NCBI GenBank assembly: GCA_010093605.1
Contig: MU004202.1
Span: forward strand, 259,560 to 323,559
Origin: Lophium mytilinum
Taxonomy: Eukaryota > Ascomycota > Dothideomycetes > Mytilinidiales > Mytilinidiaceae
DNA length: 64,000 bases
Direction: 5' to 3'
Below are positions 1 through 12,528 of this stretch, in pieces. The notes under the pieces are model-generated. The model saw only the letters and a program-made list of their open reading frames with translations. It ran no database searches and was not told the origin of the DNA. Numbering within the stretch: the first letter of the stretch is position 1; every line of letters starts with the position of its first letter. The position numbers and the translations under genes are program-made.

Positions 1-940
1 GAGTTCGGGAGAGTGAGGGTAAGGACGTCAGTGAGAGTCAGGACACCTGTGACGGTATCGGCGGGCTCAGTGAGGGTACGGACGTCCGTGACGGTTTTTG
101 GGGGGTCAGTGAGGGTACGGACGTCTGTGACGGTATTTCCAGGCGCAGTGAGGGTACGGACGTCTGTGACGGTATTTCCGGGCGCAGTGAGGGTACGGAC
201 GTCTGTGACGGTCTTGGCGGGCTCAGTGAGGGTACGGACGTCTATGACGGTATTGGCGGGCGGAATGGAAGCGGTGTTGCTGGCCAAAGGCGGACGAGTG
301 AGGGTGAGGACGTCAGTGACGGTAGTAGCGAAAGTTCCTTCGGACACGGTGATTTTTACGGTCTCAGTGTCAGTATAGCGCGAGGGACCCCGATCAGAGG
401 TGACGGTAACCGTGTAAGGGGAAGCCGTATGTCCTTTATGACCAGGATTTCCATGATGAGGACTTCCAGCGCCGTGGCTCCCAGGACGATGAGCACCGGG
501 ATGATGGCCTTGAGGACCATCGCCTTTATGACCATGGCTAGAGCGGAATGATCCCACATGCGGGAGCTCGTGGCCCTTTTCCTGGCCTTGTTGATTGGGC
601 GTCTTGTTTTCCCAAAAGAGCCCATAGCCGTTCTCAAGGTCTTTTTGATCGGGCATCTCGTTCTCGTGAAATGTAAAGATGACATTCTGCTCGTAGCTTG
701 GATCGAGCCCAGCACGTTTCTCGACAGAAGGTCTAGCCGCGGTCCCGCAGTATCTTTGGGTGCAGACCGTCGGAGCCGGAGTGGCAGCGACGCTGGAGAG
801 TTGCTCTGAGGCGACCTTGCCATAACCGAGGGCGCTGACACTAGCTGGCACGAGCTGAAAACCAATTAGCACCGTGCGGAAGAGAAGGAGAAGGGTGTTG
901 AGACAGAGGAGATCGGCGTGGTGAAAAGGGCTTTAAGCAT
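1..940 (-). CDS. Secreted Thr/Val-rich tandem-repeat surface protein (partial, C-terminus beyond left edge)
   Basis: Read on the minus strand. A short first exon (905-940, ATG at 940) encodes MLKALFTTPISS and joins across a 50-base intron (acceptor TTTTCAG, branch-like GCTAAT) to an exon open from 854 to the window edge. The joined N-terminus (LKALFTTPISSLVPASVSA) looks like a signal peptide. A Cys-containing stretch follows, then a Gly/His-rich stretch (HHGNPGHKGH and similar), then a Thr/Val-rich region with several copies of TVTDVRTLT plus a Pro-containing spacer. Such Thr-rich repeats are usual in O-mannosylated fungal wall or adhesin-like proteins. No catalytic domain is visible. The first exon is inferred: the long frame has no usable ATG upstream of its hydrophobic start, so the start is moderately certain. 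The C-terminus and any GPI signal are outside the window. Confidence 0.6.
70..264 (-). repeat. 39-bp in-frame tandem repeat (13-residue units)
   Basis: Five consecutive units start at 70, 109, 148, 187 and 226 with an exact period of 39 bases. Degenerate units lie on both sides. On the minus strand each encodes TVTDVRTLT plus a variable Pro-containing linker. Third-position and linker differences between units are few, so the array probably expanded recently. Confidence 0.9.
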
Positions 941-2291
941 AAAGGTTTGCGAGCTCACGAGCTAAGGATCATTGTCAGCAGGCAGAACCTCAACGGCGTA
1001 GTCGCTTCTATGTGAATGCAGAGAGACCGTCGATTCAATTGGCAGCAAAGGGTCGCCCATACGCACGCGAAAGTGAGACTTACCGACGCAGAGAGCGCTA
1101 TGAAGCCGCTGAGAGCCCATCTACTTCCTCGGACCATAGTGCAAGAAGGTGCTGCAGCCGATACAGCAGGCTTCTGGGAAACTTCCGGGATGTCAAAACG
1201 ACAGAATGGCTTTCCAAAGGACGTAGATCGAGGGGTACCATTTGCTAAGAGACATGAGAGGACGTGTGGCTGGGCTCTCGTGGAAGCAATTCTCTACCAA
1301 GGAAACAAGGAACAAATAAAGCACTAAATAAGAAAGATCGTAAGGCGCATCGTCCATAGACCTAACGATTGACATTAATAGCATAAAACGGTCAGAGCAG
1401 GATGGGCCGCTGCGGGGAGGGAGGCCTCGTACTTGCATGAAGCTGTTCGCCGAGTCTATAAGCGTACAACGGATGGTATTTTCGGGCATGGCCCGCAATT
1501 TCCGAGAGCGATTCGAAGATTGCAAACAAGCATTCCGCAAGTATGCCTGAGATTGAGTTCGCCGGCCGCGAGACATCCATCAATGCCTCGAGGATACTGT
1601 TCTGACGCAATACACGGGTCAGCTGTTAGCTCCATCTTAAACAACGCTGCTGCTGATGAATGCATCGTCTGCCATGCAGCAGGTGTTTGCTCAAAGATTG
1701 GTCTCGGACCACTCGCCTGGGCCGACAATAGATTTGTTGCCAGCTGATTTTAGCGTGCACCAATCGGTGATCTTGGCAGCCCCACCGGGCATTGCTGAAC
1801 CACGGGTAGTCAAGTCGGGAACCTTTACTTACCTTCATGGTAGAAAGTGGGCACCTGTCAGGAACGCAGGGGTGTGGGCGAGTTGAAGGTATACATTTTG
1901 GAACTTTTTTACTTTTTTCTTCTGGTAAGTGTCAGCGGAACGGAGTTCGTGAGGAAGGGACGCAGAAAACCATGGGACTCGATCTTACTACCTCGTCACA
2001 CAAAAGATCCTCTCACCATGCCTTCATTAACGGGAAAAGTCAAAAAACCCTCAAGCTGTACCTCGAAAGTGGAAATGTTAATGAAATGGTACGCTCTGTG
2101 CATACTGTGTGAAATTTCTCTTATTTGGCACCCAATAGTGATCCTACAAATTTAGGGGACAACCTTTGATATCGCCTATTCCACCTAATGGAACAAGATG
2201 CCCCTCCAAAGCAACCCTACCGGTTGCGCCAATGGCTAATGCTCAGAGACAATGTAAAGAAATGGATAAACCTGAAGTGCAAAAGAACCCA
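941..2291. other. Intergenic, no gene recognised
   Basis: Several overlapping open frames of 60-130 codons exist on both strands. None has a recognisable domain, a consistent splice structure or coding-like composition. The interval holds the 3' flank of CTR9 and the 5' flank of the left-edge gene. Confidence 0.6.
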
Positions 2292-5200
2292 TTACTCTGA
2301 CTCTGATTCTCCACCGGCATGACCACTGTTCTGCACCGGGGCCTCCGCCATCTCCTCGTCTTCATCCGACGCTGTACGGCCAGTGGATTTGGGTGCCCCC
2401 GCATCCTCGTCCTCTTCGTCATCGTCATCGATGATACGGGCTGCCTTTCGGGGTCGAGCAGCAGGCTGTTCATGATCGGACCCGGTGCCAGCCTTTCCAG
2501 AACCGACAGCGGCCTCGGCGTCATCCTCGCTGCCACTGTCCTCAATGATCTCTTTAGATTTGTATTTGCTGGAGATCTTGGACTTCCGCTCAAGTTTCCG
2601 CTTCTTTTGTCGAGGTCGGTCGTCCGGGGTGTCTGGTGTAGCCGACGTCACGGCGCTCCGCTGTCTCGACCTACGAGCACCAGCGTCGCTGTCACCACCC
2701 TCAGTGTCGGAGTCTGAGGCGTCGCCCTTCTTCTTCCTCTTTCCACCTCGCCTGCCTTTGCCTCTCTCACCCTTGCGGACCTCATCCTGCGCAACGAATT
2801 CCTGTCGCCTCCTCTCTTCTTCTTTTCGCCTCTCAATGTACTCTCGGTCGCGCTCCTCCATCTTTTGTCTCTCTTCGGCCACCTTGCGCCTCTGCTCAGC
2901 CAATGCCTCATCAGCCTTGCGCTTCTCTTCTTCTCTCTTCTTCATTTCCGCTTCCCGTACTCCTCGAGCTTGCTTGAGTCGGTCTGCGTTCTTCTGCTCG
3001 TACTCTCTCTGTTGCTGGAGGGTACGTTCAATCTGGCGGCGCATCGTGTTGCGGCCCATGTTGGCACGCTGCTCGATATCGTGTTTAGGGAAAGGAGGGC
3101 TAGGGGCTGAAGCAATAGCGCTGAAAGACTCAATTGCCTGATCTAGACCAGCGGATGCTGCCTCGACGTCTTCTAGCGTTCGTTGCGATTCTGGTAGGTT
3201 GATGACTAGCTGTGCTATTTGGAAGTGGACGAACGCGACGTTGAACTTGAAGTGAACTTGTTCGGGAGCGACTTCGAGGGCCTAAAGAAATATTTAGCAA
3301 GATATATCATTCAAGAAGAAAAATCTTGCTACTTACACGTTGGGAGTATTCTAGTGAAGTCTTCATTGCCTTGATGCTCTTGTCATGTTTTCCACGGAGC
3401 AGCCACACGCGGCCGAGACAAGCTAGAATCTGCGGATCTCGTGCACGGTCTTTTGACAAAGCAGCTTCATACTGTATCTTGTTAATACATATAGATGGCG
3501 TGGAGGGATAAACTTACGTTTTCAATGGCGCGGGGGTATTGCTTGACTTCGCAATATGTATGTCCAAGGTTGATGAAGACGCTGGCTTCTTTCATGGTCT
3601 CGCGAACCTTGATGAAGATTTGCAGCGCCGTGTTATAGTCCTTCTTGTCTTCGACAAGAGCGATGGCAATACCTTGGGCTGCGTAGGCGTTGCGAGGATC
3701 TAGTTGTAAAGCTTTGTCGAAGATCTCAACGGCCTTGGAGTACATGTTTCGCCGCTTGTCCTTGTCTGTCTCAGTATCTCTCCTCATCTCACGAGCGATC
3801 GTCAGATAGACATTGCCCATGCCCGTCAGTGAGTACCGGTCATGCTTATCGAAGCTTTGCAGAGTATGCTTGTAGTGGCGTTGTTCCTGATCCTCACCGA
3901 AATTCTGTGCCCGCTTCTTGGCTTTGCTTAAGTACCAGCCATAAAGAGCGCGAACCTCGAGATTGGAAGGCTCTTCGCGGTAGAGCTTCTGGATTGCTTT
4001 CGGACCTTCGTCACCTGGGCTTTGTCGCAACGCGATGTATGCTAGTCGAGTAACAGCGTCTGTGTAGTCGCCATGCCGATCCAGTAAGCCTTCGTAGACT
4101 TGCTTTGCTTCGTTAGGCATCCCCTCTGCCTCATATGTTCGCGCCAGGTTGTAGCTGATGGTCGTAACAAGCGCGTCGGTATCAATCGACTGGTCCTTGT
4201 CGCCTGCTTTGACACAAGCATTCAAAGCTGTTTGGAACAGCTCGCGAGCGCGGCCATACCTTTCAGACTGGTAATGGAAGCATCCCATATTGTTGAGCAG
4301 CTGAGGCGGGAGAGACTCGCGTAGGGCAGCGTTGTATTCAACTTCATCGTCAATACCTTGAGGCTTATCTTCGTCGGGGATGTCGTCAATCTCCATTTGC
4401 TCAACCTGTTCTAGGCATTTCAAACTCTTGTCAGGATGGTCGATTTCATACAATCTGGCAAGGTTCAAGAGGACGGACGAGTCAGCGGACAAATTCTTCT
4501 TAGGATCCGCCCAAGCCAAGCGGACAGCTTCCAGATATGCCAGGGCTTTCTTCATTTCATTAGTTTTCTCTTCCTTGGATTTTACTGATTGCGCGGAAAA
4601 GACGTCTTCGGCGTAGAGCGTTCCCAGGAGAGTTTGCGCCTCGGGAATCTTGGCTTGCTGTACTATCTTCTCCAAGCGGAACTTTGCGCCATCGTAGTCC
4701 TGCATGAGGACCCGAATTTGGGCGGATCCAAACTTTGCAGGAATATAACCGCGCTCATCGCCGCCCCGAGCCTGATCAGACTTCGAGTAGTAGTCGTAAG
4801 CCTTCGCGATATCGTCGCCAGAGTGTTCTTTGCGGGCAAGCAAGTACCATCCATCACTTGCAATGGCATTGACGTCGGTGAGTTCGATGGCCCTTCGCGC
4901 AAGCGACTCAACCTTGTCCATCATTCTCTTCATCATGTAATAACTGCCAAGGGTAGCACATGTCAACGGAAGCTTGTTATCCATCTTAAAAGCCGGAACA
5001 GTATACTGAGTTATTGCTTTCCTGTAGGGTTCGGCGAAGTTGGGGTCCGAGGTCGAGTATTGCGAACTGCGATGGAAGTTATACAACCCTAACAAGATGA
5101 GCGCTATCTTCGATTTCGGGTTCAGCTCTAGCGCTCGTTCCCAAGCGCGCTGTGAATCGTCCTTGTGTCCCAGTTGCCAGAAGCAGCACCCAATTCCGAT

Positions 5201-6049
5201 ACGAGGATCCGGATCGATCACGTCAGGCGCCTTCTCCAGCACGCTTTGGTACAGCTTCAAGGCTTCGCCATATTTGCCCAAAGAGTATTGCACCCTGGCT
5301 TTGCCCATAAAGGCCATGATGTTTTTGTGGCCGGAGGCTCGAAGGGCATCTCCGAAGCATTTATCAGCCTGCTTTAAGGTCTCGATCCGCTCAGAGCTGA
5401 TCTGGGAAGCTGATCCAGACTTTGACGACTGAAGAGATGACCGCAGGAGGTATAGGACGCCGCGTGCTAGAAAGAGGGGAGGATATGACGGGCTGATTCG
5501 GGAGGCGTCGTTTAAGGTACTTGTGGCAGCTTGAATGTAGAAATCCTTCGTTCGCGCTTCAGAGGCAAGTTGGTTGTCTAGATCCAGTCAGTAGGTGCTG
5601 ATGTGAAGCTCTAACAATGGAATAGACGCAATGTGACGCCGAGGGCCCCGCATACCTGGCTTGATTCTGGGTGCCTCGCGACATTTCAAAAGGTACATCC
5701 AACAGAGCGCGTTCAACACGCTGAGACGGTCGTCCGGTCGCCCTCTCACCAGCGCTGCCAGGGCCTTTGTCAAGACCTCGACAGCGACATCGACTTTGCG
5801 CTGTTTCGCATATCCAAGCGCGACGACCATCCACATATTCTTCGCAGCGGTCTCATTCTCCAAGAGCGTGCACAGCTCGGTCGGGTCGTCCTGGATATCA
5901 TCGTCTAAGGAAATCTCGACTTCGATTGGGCCTTCGTCTTCGGCAACAGCTACAGATATAGCTTTGGGGACATCCGAGAAGCGCGTCGGGTGAGAGGGCG
6001 CGCTATGGCCGTTGACACCGTTCGTGATGCCGTTCTGGTAGGTTGCCAT
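2292..6049 (-). CDS. CTR9: RNA polymerase II-associated Paf1 complex subunit Ctr9 (TPR protein)
   Basis: Four exons on the minus strand: 5656-6049, 3518-5577, 3337-3477 and 2292-3281. The phases close and give 1194 residues, the usual fungal Ctr9 length. Ctr9 is the TPR scaffold of the nuclear Paf1 complex, which travels with RNA polymerase II and supports H2B ubiquitination and H3K4 methylation. Residues from about 50 to 900 are a long array of TPR-like helices (for example YGEALKLYQSVLEKAPDV and AVEIFDKALQLDPRNAYAA). From about residue 940 the protein is a charged coiled coil (QIERTLQQQREYEQ) and then a Lys-rich, Asp/Glu/Ser-rich tail, as is typical of the family. The start at 6049 (MATYQNG) was chosen over an in-frame ATG at 6112 because the upstream residues look untranslated. 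It is divergent from SEC8. Confidence 0.95.
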
Positions 6050-6507
6050 GGTGGAGCTGTCGCAGTCGGCGCAGACAAGGCGGAAGATGGATTGGTGGTG
6101 ATCGAGAGGCAACGATAGCCCCTAGAGGATGGTGAGGAGGCCTCTCATGCCAGAGCGTCCCGAGTGAAAGTGGTAGCAGTCAGGTAGAAAGGAAGGAAAG
6201 TGGGTGGAGGTTGTGTTCAGAGCAGAAAGTGAGGTCGAATCCATCGCGACTTCCATACACGCACGTGACATAGTGCCAAGCCGGCGGATCATCGGCCCAT
6301 GGCTCGGTGTTTGCCTGGTTTGCAGCAGACTCCCGCGACGCGACGCCATGACCGCAGCCTGAGTACAGCTGTTCCAAAACGAAAGAAGATTACCTCGCAC
6401 CATCGACTCGACAGGAGAAAGTAATTGGAAACAGGCTAGGACGCTGCGAAATATGAGCGGGCCCGTGTTATCCCTCGGATCTTGCGACGACCGCTGACAA
6501 CAACAAC
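6050..6507. promoter_or_regulatory. Shared divergent promoter of CTR9 and SEC8
   Basis: 458 bases separate the two start codons, which point away from each other. The interval must hold both 5' UTRs and both promoters. No TATA box is obvious on either side, as is common for housekeeping genes. A minus-strand frame at 6122-6526 crosses it but has no recognisable domain. Confidence 0.7.
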
Positions 6508-9500
6508 ATGTCACGACGTCCTCCACAGCGGCCTGGCGCCAATGGCTCGGCAGGATACACGAACGGGTATTACGACGAGGGAGCTGCTAGACAGTACGAG
6601 CAGCCGGACAGCGAAGCGCCTCCCCGGAACAGGCCTGATCAGAATCGAGACCGACGGGCTGGGGGGTATGGGGGCTTCAATCGCAACCCTTCCCCAGAAG
6701 ACCCTGCTGTAGCCAGACCAACCAGCCTGGAGCGGACCCGGGCAAATCGAAGGAGCGGGGATAGGCAATGGGGCAATCGTAGTCGGAGCAGGAGTCGTCC
6801 AGGAGGGGGCCGTTCGGCGGACCAGCAGATTCAGGGTCAGTGATGCTGCCACCGTCCTGAGGTCAAGCCCGGACTTCACGGGCAGACTGTTTTCTTGCCT
6901 TGATCTAGCGATACTAATAGGTATCAGACGTCCTAGAGTATATAAAACGAGACTGGGAGTTCATGACCGACGACAAATGCGTGCCTGTGCAGATTTCCCT
7001 CAAGCTGCTTGACTCCAGCTCTCTGGGTCTTGCTAGCCGATATGACATGTTCCGAGAGACACATCAACGGCTGCAAAGCTCATTGAAGGCAATAGTAAAT
7101 GGTACTTGAGTTCCTCCCGACCTTGAATCGGTCGCTGACAAGTCAACTCAGAGCATCATCAGGGCTTCAATAGTTCCATCGGCACATTCCATAAAATTCA
7201 GTCAAGCTTGCAAACATCACAGACTCGCGTCAGAACTCTGAAAGACTCCCTCATCCAGGCCAAGTCACACCTGTCCACGACCAAACCAGAGCTGAAGGAA
7301 TATGCGACTTCGTCCCAAAACTACGACGGCATGATACAGGTGCTGAACACAATGTACGCCTCTCCTCTAGTCTGAGGACCATCTGGATAGTCACTGACAA
7401 CTCATAGTGAGCAATTGCAGGTCGTTCCCGAGAAACTAGAGGCACGAATATCAGAAAAGCGTTTCCTCACAGCTGTAGACATCTTACAGGATGCCTTGAA
7501 AATGATTCGCAAGTCAGAGATGGAGGGCATCGGAGCACTCAGTGACCTGCGCATATATCTCAGCAATCAAGAACATGTACGTCTGCCTCTGAAAATGAAG
7601 ACATCGCCTCGCTAACTTCCAGCAGTCTTTGACCGATATCTTGATCGAAGAGTTGCACAGCCACCTCTACCTCAAATCGCCATATTGCGAAGACCGCTGG
7701 AAGGTCTACTCACACAATCAAGCCAAAGCGGAATCGGCCAATGGAGCTCCTAATATTGGTATGGACGGTATCTAGACTCCTATTTTAAAAGCTAACATCT
7801 TTTGGATGTGCAAGGCCGATCCCTTTATAATTTCCTCGACGCTTTGGACACTTCTGCAGCAGTTTGTACAACCTCGCCTTCTACCGTAAGCGCCAGCTGA
7901 CATTGGATAGATGACAGACGATTCATCGCGCAACCCAGAAGCTGATACTTTCCATTATATTCAGCTCATAGTAGAGGCCTTGAACAAGATGAATCGTCTT
8001 GAAATTGCGATCGACACCATTGAACAACGTTTGCCTGTTGAATTATTCAAGGTAGTAGAGAAGTCGAATAACGAAGTCGCACAACGTCACCCAAGCACAC
8101 TTCGTGCCTATGCGAACAAGGCGCGTGGAAAGGCGGATGTGATCATCGAGAGCGACACGGCCCGAGCAACGCTGCTGAACGATCTTCTTTGGACATTGTA
8201 TGCAAGATTCGAGGCTATTGCAGAGGGTCATCGCGTCGTGCATGATGTTGTAGCTGGAATATCACGCCGCGAAGGATTCCACGACACCGGTACCTTGACT
8301 AGAGGCTTCAAGGAACTATGGAAGCTTTACCAAAGCGAGGTATGTGTGTTATTCTGACGAGAGAGGCTATTGCTTACCCTATCAAACAGATGCGCTCTCT
8401 TCTGCATGATTATCTCGCAACCGATGGAGATCTTGCCTATCGATCTGGCCAAGGCCAGACTTCCAGTGGCAGCGTATTTCAGAAGAATCCACGTGATCGG
8501 TCGAAGAGGATGTTCAAGTTGTCCGATATGGACGTCAAATCGACGGAGCTGGCTACGGAAAGAGATGATCTTGAGTTCATTCTGAAATCCTCTGTCCCTG
8601 GGCTAGTGTCTGATTCGAAACGGCCAGACGGGATTTCTGACGATGATAACAGTACGATGCATGATGGTAGCGCTACAGGGCACAAATTGCTTGTCGAGCC
8701 AAGCGTTTTCAATATGGGCATTCTTCTGCCTCCGTCTCTAGACTTCCTCAATCGCCTGAAGGAGGTTGTTCCCCCGGGCTCCGACATAGTCATGAGTACC
8801 TTGACATCATTCTTAGATGACTTCCTAGTGAACGTCTTCCACCCGCAACTAGATGAGACGCTTGTTGATCTATGTGCGCAAACCTTTATTGAACTAGATG
8901 CGTTCCAGCAGGAGGGACATTGGGCACAGCATTCCAAGAAACCGATATTCAAGGTACGTATCAAAGGACCACCTGGACTTGATCGAGCAACATTAACTTG
9001 GACAGGGCACTATCAAATTCTTCGCTCTGATTACCGCCTTCTGCAAAATGCTAGACAATCTGCCTCATGATCAAGCCTTCAGCCAACTGATAATCACTCA
9101 AATGGTCACATACTATGACAAGTGCTGCGGCTGGTACAAAGCTTTGGTCACTCGAAGTCAGGCCAAAGCGCAAACAGGGAGGCGACTTAAAGCATCCGCG
9201 TCATTTGCGGAGAATGGAGAACTTCATGAGACAGTCTCCTCCTTGTTCTCCGAACCTACCCAGGAACTTCTGGAGAAAGAAATCTCTCTCCTCATCTCCG
9301 AGACGGACGCTGAACCCCTCGAGGACTATGATCTGATTCTTGATCGAAAGAACATTGCTAGCCTTTGTTTACTATACACCAGCATGAAGTGGCTGGCAAG
9401 CAAGGTCGCCCACTTACGACTAATCAGCGACCGAGCCACCGACTCCTCACGCCGAGAATCTGGCAAGCCCAAGCACAATCGTCGCTGGACGATGGTACAG

Positions 9501-10291
9501 TCAACCGAGCCTCGATCTGAGGGAGCTGCCGTCTACCTCCCCCTCAATCAAGAGACCGCGGCGTACACAAAGCCCCATTTCCCCTTGAAAGCCTAACACT
9601 AACTCCTTGTAGTGAATTCGACGGCGTCGTGAACTCCTACCAACAGCTCGCCGCAACAGTCCTGCGCTGTCTACACCTCGAAATCCGCTGCCGCGTCCTC
9701 CACCAGCTGCGCCTATCAATCAAAGAAGACTATCTCCTCGAACAAGTCGTCAACGACCCAGACCCCGACATAATCAGCCTGAACGGCGACCTTGTCGTGT
9801 TCGACGAGGAGGTCTCTAACCACTTGCCCGATACGCAACACCTGTAAGCCACCCCCCTCCCCTAAAAAGCAAAACTCCCCTAACCACAGACTACTAGCCT
9901 CATAACCACTCACCTTGCCACCTTAATGGATACAGCTCTCCTGCACTTCTCTTCCCACAACATCAAGCGCATGAATGCCGCCGGCTGCGGCCGCATGCAG
10001 CTTAACATCCTGGTCCTCCAGCAAAACCTCAAGAACGTCGAGGCCCTCGCGCTACTACCCCGCAGCGCCGCCTACTTCGACTTCTTTACCGCGGGCCCGG
10101 ACGCGATCATCAAGCGTGCGAAGGAGACGGGCGAGGAGGGGCTGGGGTACTCGTATGAGGAGCTGAAGGGGCTGGTCGAGCTGTGTTATTCGGAGCCGCT
10201 GGGGAGCGAGCGGCGGGAGGTAGCCATGCAAGCGAAGCGGGCGGAGGGGGATTGTTTGTTACAGCTGAGCGAGGTTATGTGGGCGAATTAG
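6508..10291 (+). CDS. SEC8: Exocyst complex component Sec8
   Basis: Eleven exons: 6508-6835, 6928-7101, 7152-7353, 7408-7576, 7626-7758, 7815-7885, 7911-8339, 8390-8953, 9006-9562, 9613-9843 and 9898-10291. All junction phases close and give 1083 residues. Sec8 is a subunit of the octameric exocyst, which tethers secretory vesicles to the plasma membrane at hyphal tips and septa. Family landmarks include VLEYIKRDWEFM and CVPVQISLKLLDSSSLGLA after exon 1, EHHQGFNSSIGTFHKIQ across exons 2-3, VVPEKLEARISEKRFLTAV in exon 4, ILIEELHSHLYLKSPY in exon 5 and MQLNILVLQQNLKNVE near the C-terminus. The first 109 residues, all of exon 1, are a low-complexity Arg/Gly/Ser-rich segment. Exon 5 has a CAGCAG acceptor, so one extra Gln is possible. 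Some published fungal models might split this gene; the phase-consistent joins argue for one. Confidence 0.95.
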
Positions 10292-12528
10292 GGAATGGGG
10301 GATGTCAGGGGAGAATGCGCAAAGGCGGGAGCGCGAAATGCCAATTGTACGCTTGAGATTGCATGGTGGTTGTTGGTGCGAGTAGAAAGCTGGCCGTGCC
10401 GACGCCGATACTGGTGATTACTTATCAAAACAAAGTGTGCTACCGACTTCGGGAATCTCGCCACGATTGCAGCCTGTGCTTGCGTCCTGATTGCCCCACG
10501 GGCCACGAGTGCTGCGAGTGGCTCTCCAATACGCCCTCATCGTCTGAAGGAATGGTCGGGATTAGGCCACCCTCCGTCCATCGCAACCAGTGAGCGCAGT
10601 GCCGGTGCGTTGGGTCTGCGTTTACCCCCCTCCGCGGAGCGCAGTGTTTAGCTGACGGCTTAATTCACGGCAGTTTTAGCCTTCGTGTGGATTGGGAGTG
10701 ACGCTCAGCGGGGTTTTTCAGGAGCCCATTTTGGCCACGGAGCGGAGAGAACTCACCTTAGGATGTGAGCACTCTGCAGTATGTACTGTAGCAGTTGCAC
10801 GAGTATGAGAGGACGAGGGGCGTCCAGGTGGGGGAGCCGAGACGAAAGAGAATTGGCGATGTGATGATAGCAGGTTACAGTGCCTTGAGTCGTTGGCTAG
10901 TAATGCTGCACGCTGAGGCGCGTGTGCTTGCGATATTGCATGTGCGAGCGCCACACGAGGTCATATGCCGCTCCCGGATTTCCTAGCAGTGAGACAAATC
11001 CAATTGGTCTACGTAGGAGAGAGGGAGGGGATAGCAGTAGATGCATCGCGGCGCGTAGTAGAAAAGGCCCAGCAAACTACCGCTTGATGCCGCAGCAAGA
11101 ACAGCGTCAGAGGGCCTGTCTTGTGCGTCTTGTGATGGCGTCCGCTGGTCACGTGGAAGTCCCCACCGAGGCCATTCGACATGACTATACATAGATTTTA
11201 GTTTGTTCTCGAAGTCCCCCGATACTTACCAGCAGAGACAGACGTAACAATCTCCACTATCTTATAGATGACTGTAGTCCTACTGCATCGTAGCGTAGAG
11301 ATAATGGGGTAGCCGAACTGCTTTGCGAGTTACAGTTACTAGTTGACGGGTGAGAACTTGGCTCGCGTTGGGATTGATTAGTTTATCTTTCGCTGCAACG
11401 GGGAAGTCGTCCCGTATAGAAGCGCCCGTAAGGAGCTGCATGAGATGCCAGCGCATCGTCGATTCCTTAGTCGGTCTGTGTCTCTGTTTAACAGATTGTA
11501 GGCGCACGAGTAACTTGAAGGAGAGCACATGTCTATACCGGAACACCTTCGCCGGTACCAACTCGGCTGGACGTGGCCTAGACGCCGTGGTATCTTCCAG
11601 CGTCACTCAAACCGCATTGAGTTGATTATTACCAGAGTCCCTGGTCTGTGTGCCTGTTCGTGTGTTGACCCACATACGGTAACCTTCCTGAATCTTGGAA
11701 CCGGAAATTCCCACTTGCGGATGACTTGCTTTTGATGTTAGCTTGTGAACAGAGGGAGTTGACACTGAGAAGTTCAAGGCCCTTCAACCTAAAGCCGCGT
11801 ATCGCGCGATCTAGAACAAAAATTTCAATAGTAGCAGGGCTCGGGCTTGAGTTTGAGGATGTCAGGAAAAGAATCAGTGCGAGACGAGAGATGGTCCCCA
11901 AGTTGCAAGCTAGGCATATCATGAAGCTTGAATATTTTCTGGTCGCAATAATGGGTATCAAGGAGCTTCCTGACTGATTTCATAATCTCCCAAGGGTCTT
12001 CGCGAGCCCGCAGTAGTTCGCTGAAAGAGAAAACGCTGAAGAGAACGAAGAAATGAGTTCGCACACTCTTTCAAAATCTTGCGGACTTTCTGTGGTCTCT
12101 GACAACAGCGAGCCAACGTTGGACGTCGCTCGGATTTTGCGTCGGTCCGTTAGTCATTCCTTGGCACAGTTAGGGCGCCACTCCCTGCAACTTCGGATTA
12201 ATAAGGCTGCCCTCTTTACCGTCAAATCGATCCGCGTCTCACCACCTTCTATATGTCAGGCATGATTCCGCGAGGCGAATACCAGAGTGCAATTCGCGCC
12301 CCCGAGTTGTGGATCGCATTAGGAATGCGCCGCGGACACTAACGAGTAATCAGGAAAGGCGTCGTTGCCATCCCTCAATTGTTTTGTAATCATGGAGCGG
12401 GGACCTTTGTCCATGATATCGCCGCACACATGTCGTATTGCGCGCGGAAGACCTATAAAGACTGACCCTGCGATCTTCGGGGACTACTAACACAGCAACA
12501 AAGAAGGTTAGGCCGACGAATCAGAACC
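10292..12528. other. Long gene-poor spacer, no gene recognised
   Basis: 2.2 kb without a supportable gene. The longest frames (minus 11280-11606 and 11629-11961, plus 10922-11194) have no domain, signal or splice structure that I can justify. The interval carries the SEC8 3' flank and the promoter of the hydroquinone reductase gene. Confidence 0.55.

Noticed and set aside
1193-1728. Cluster of overlapping minus-strand frames of 70-127 codons
   Set aside because: No domain, signal, splice pattern or coding bias separates any of them from chance.
2485-3141. Ser/Leu-rich 218-codon plus-strand frame
   Set aside because: Antisense of the charged C-terminal tail of CTR9; composition is the mirror of Lys/Glu codons.
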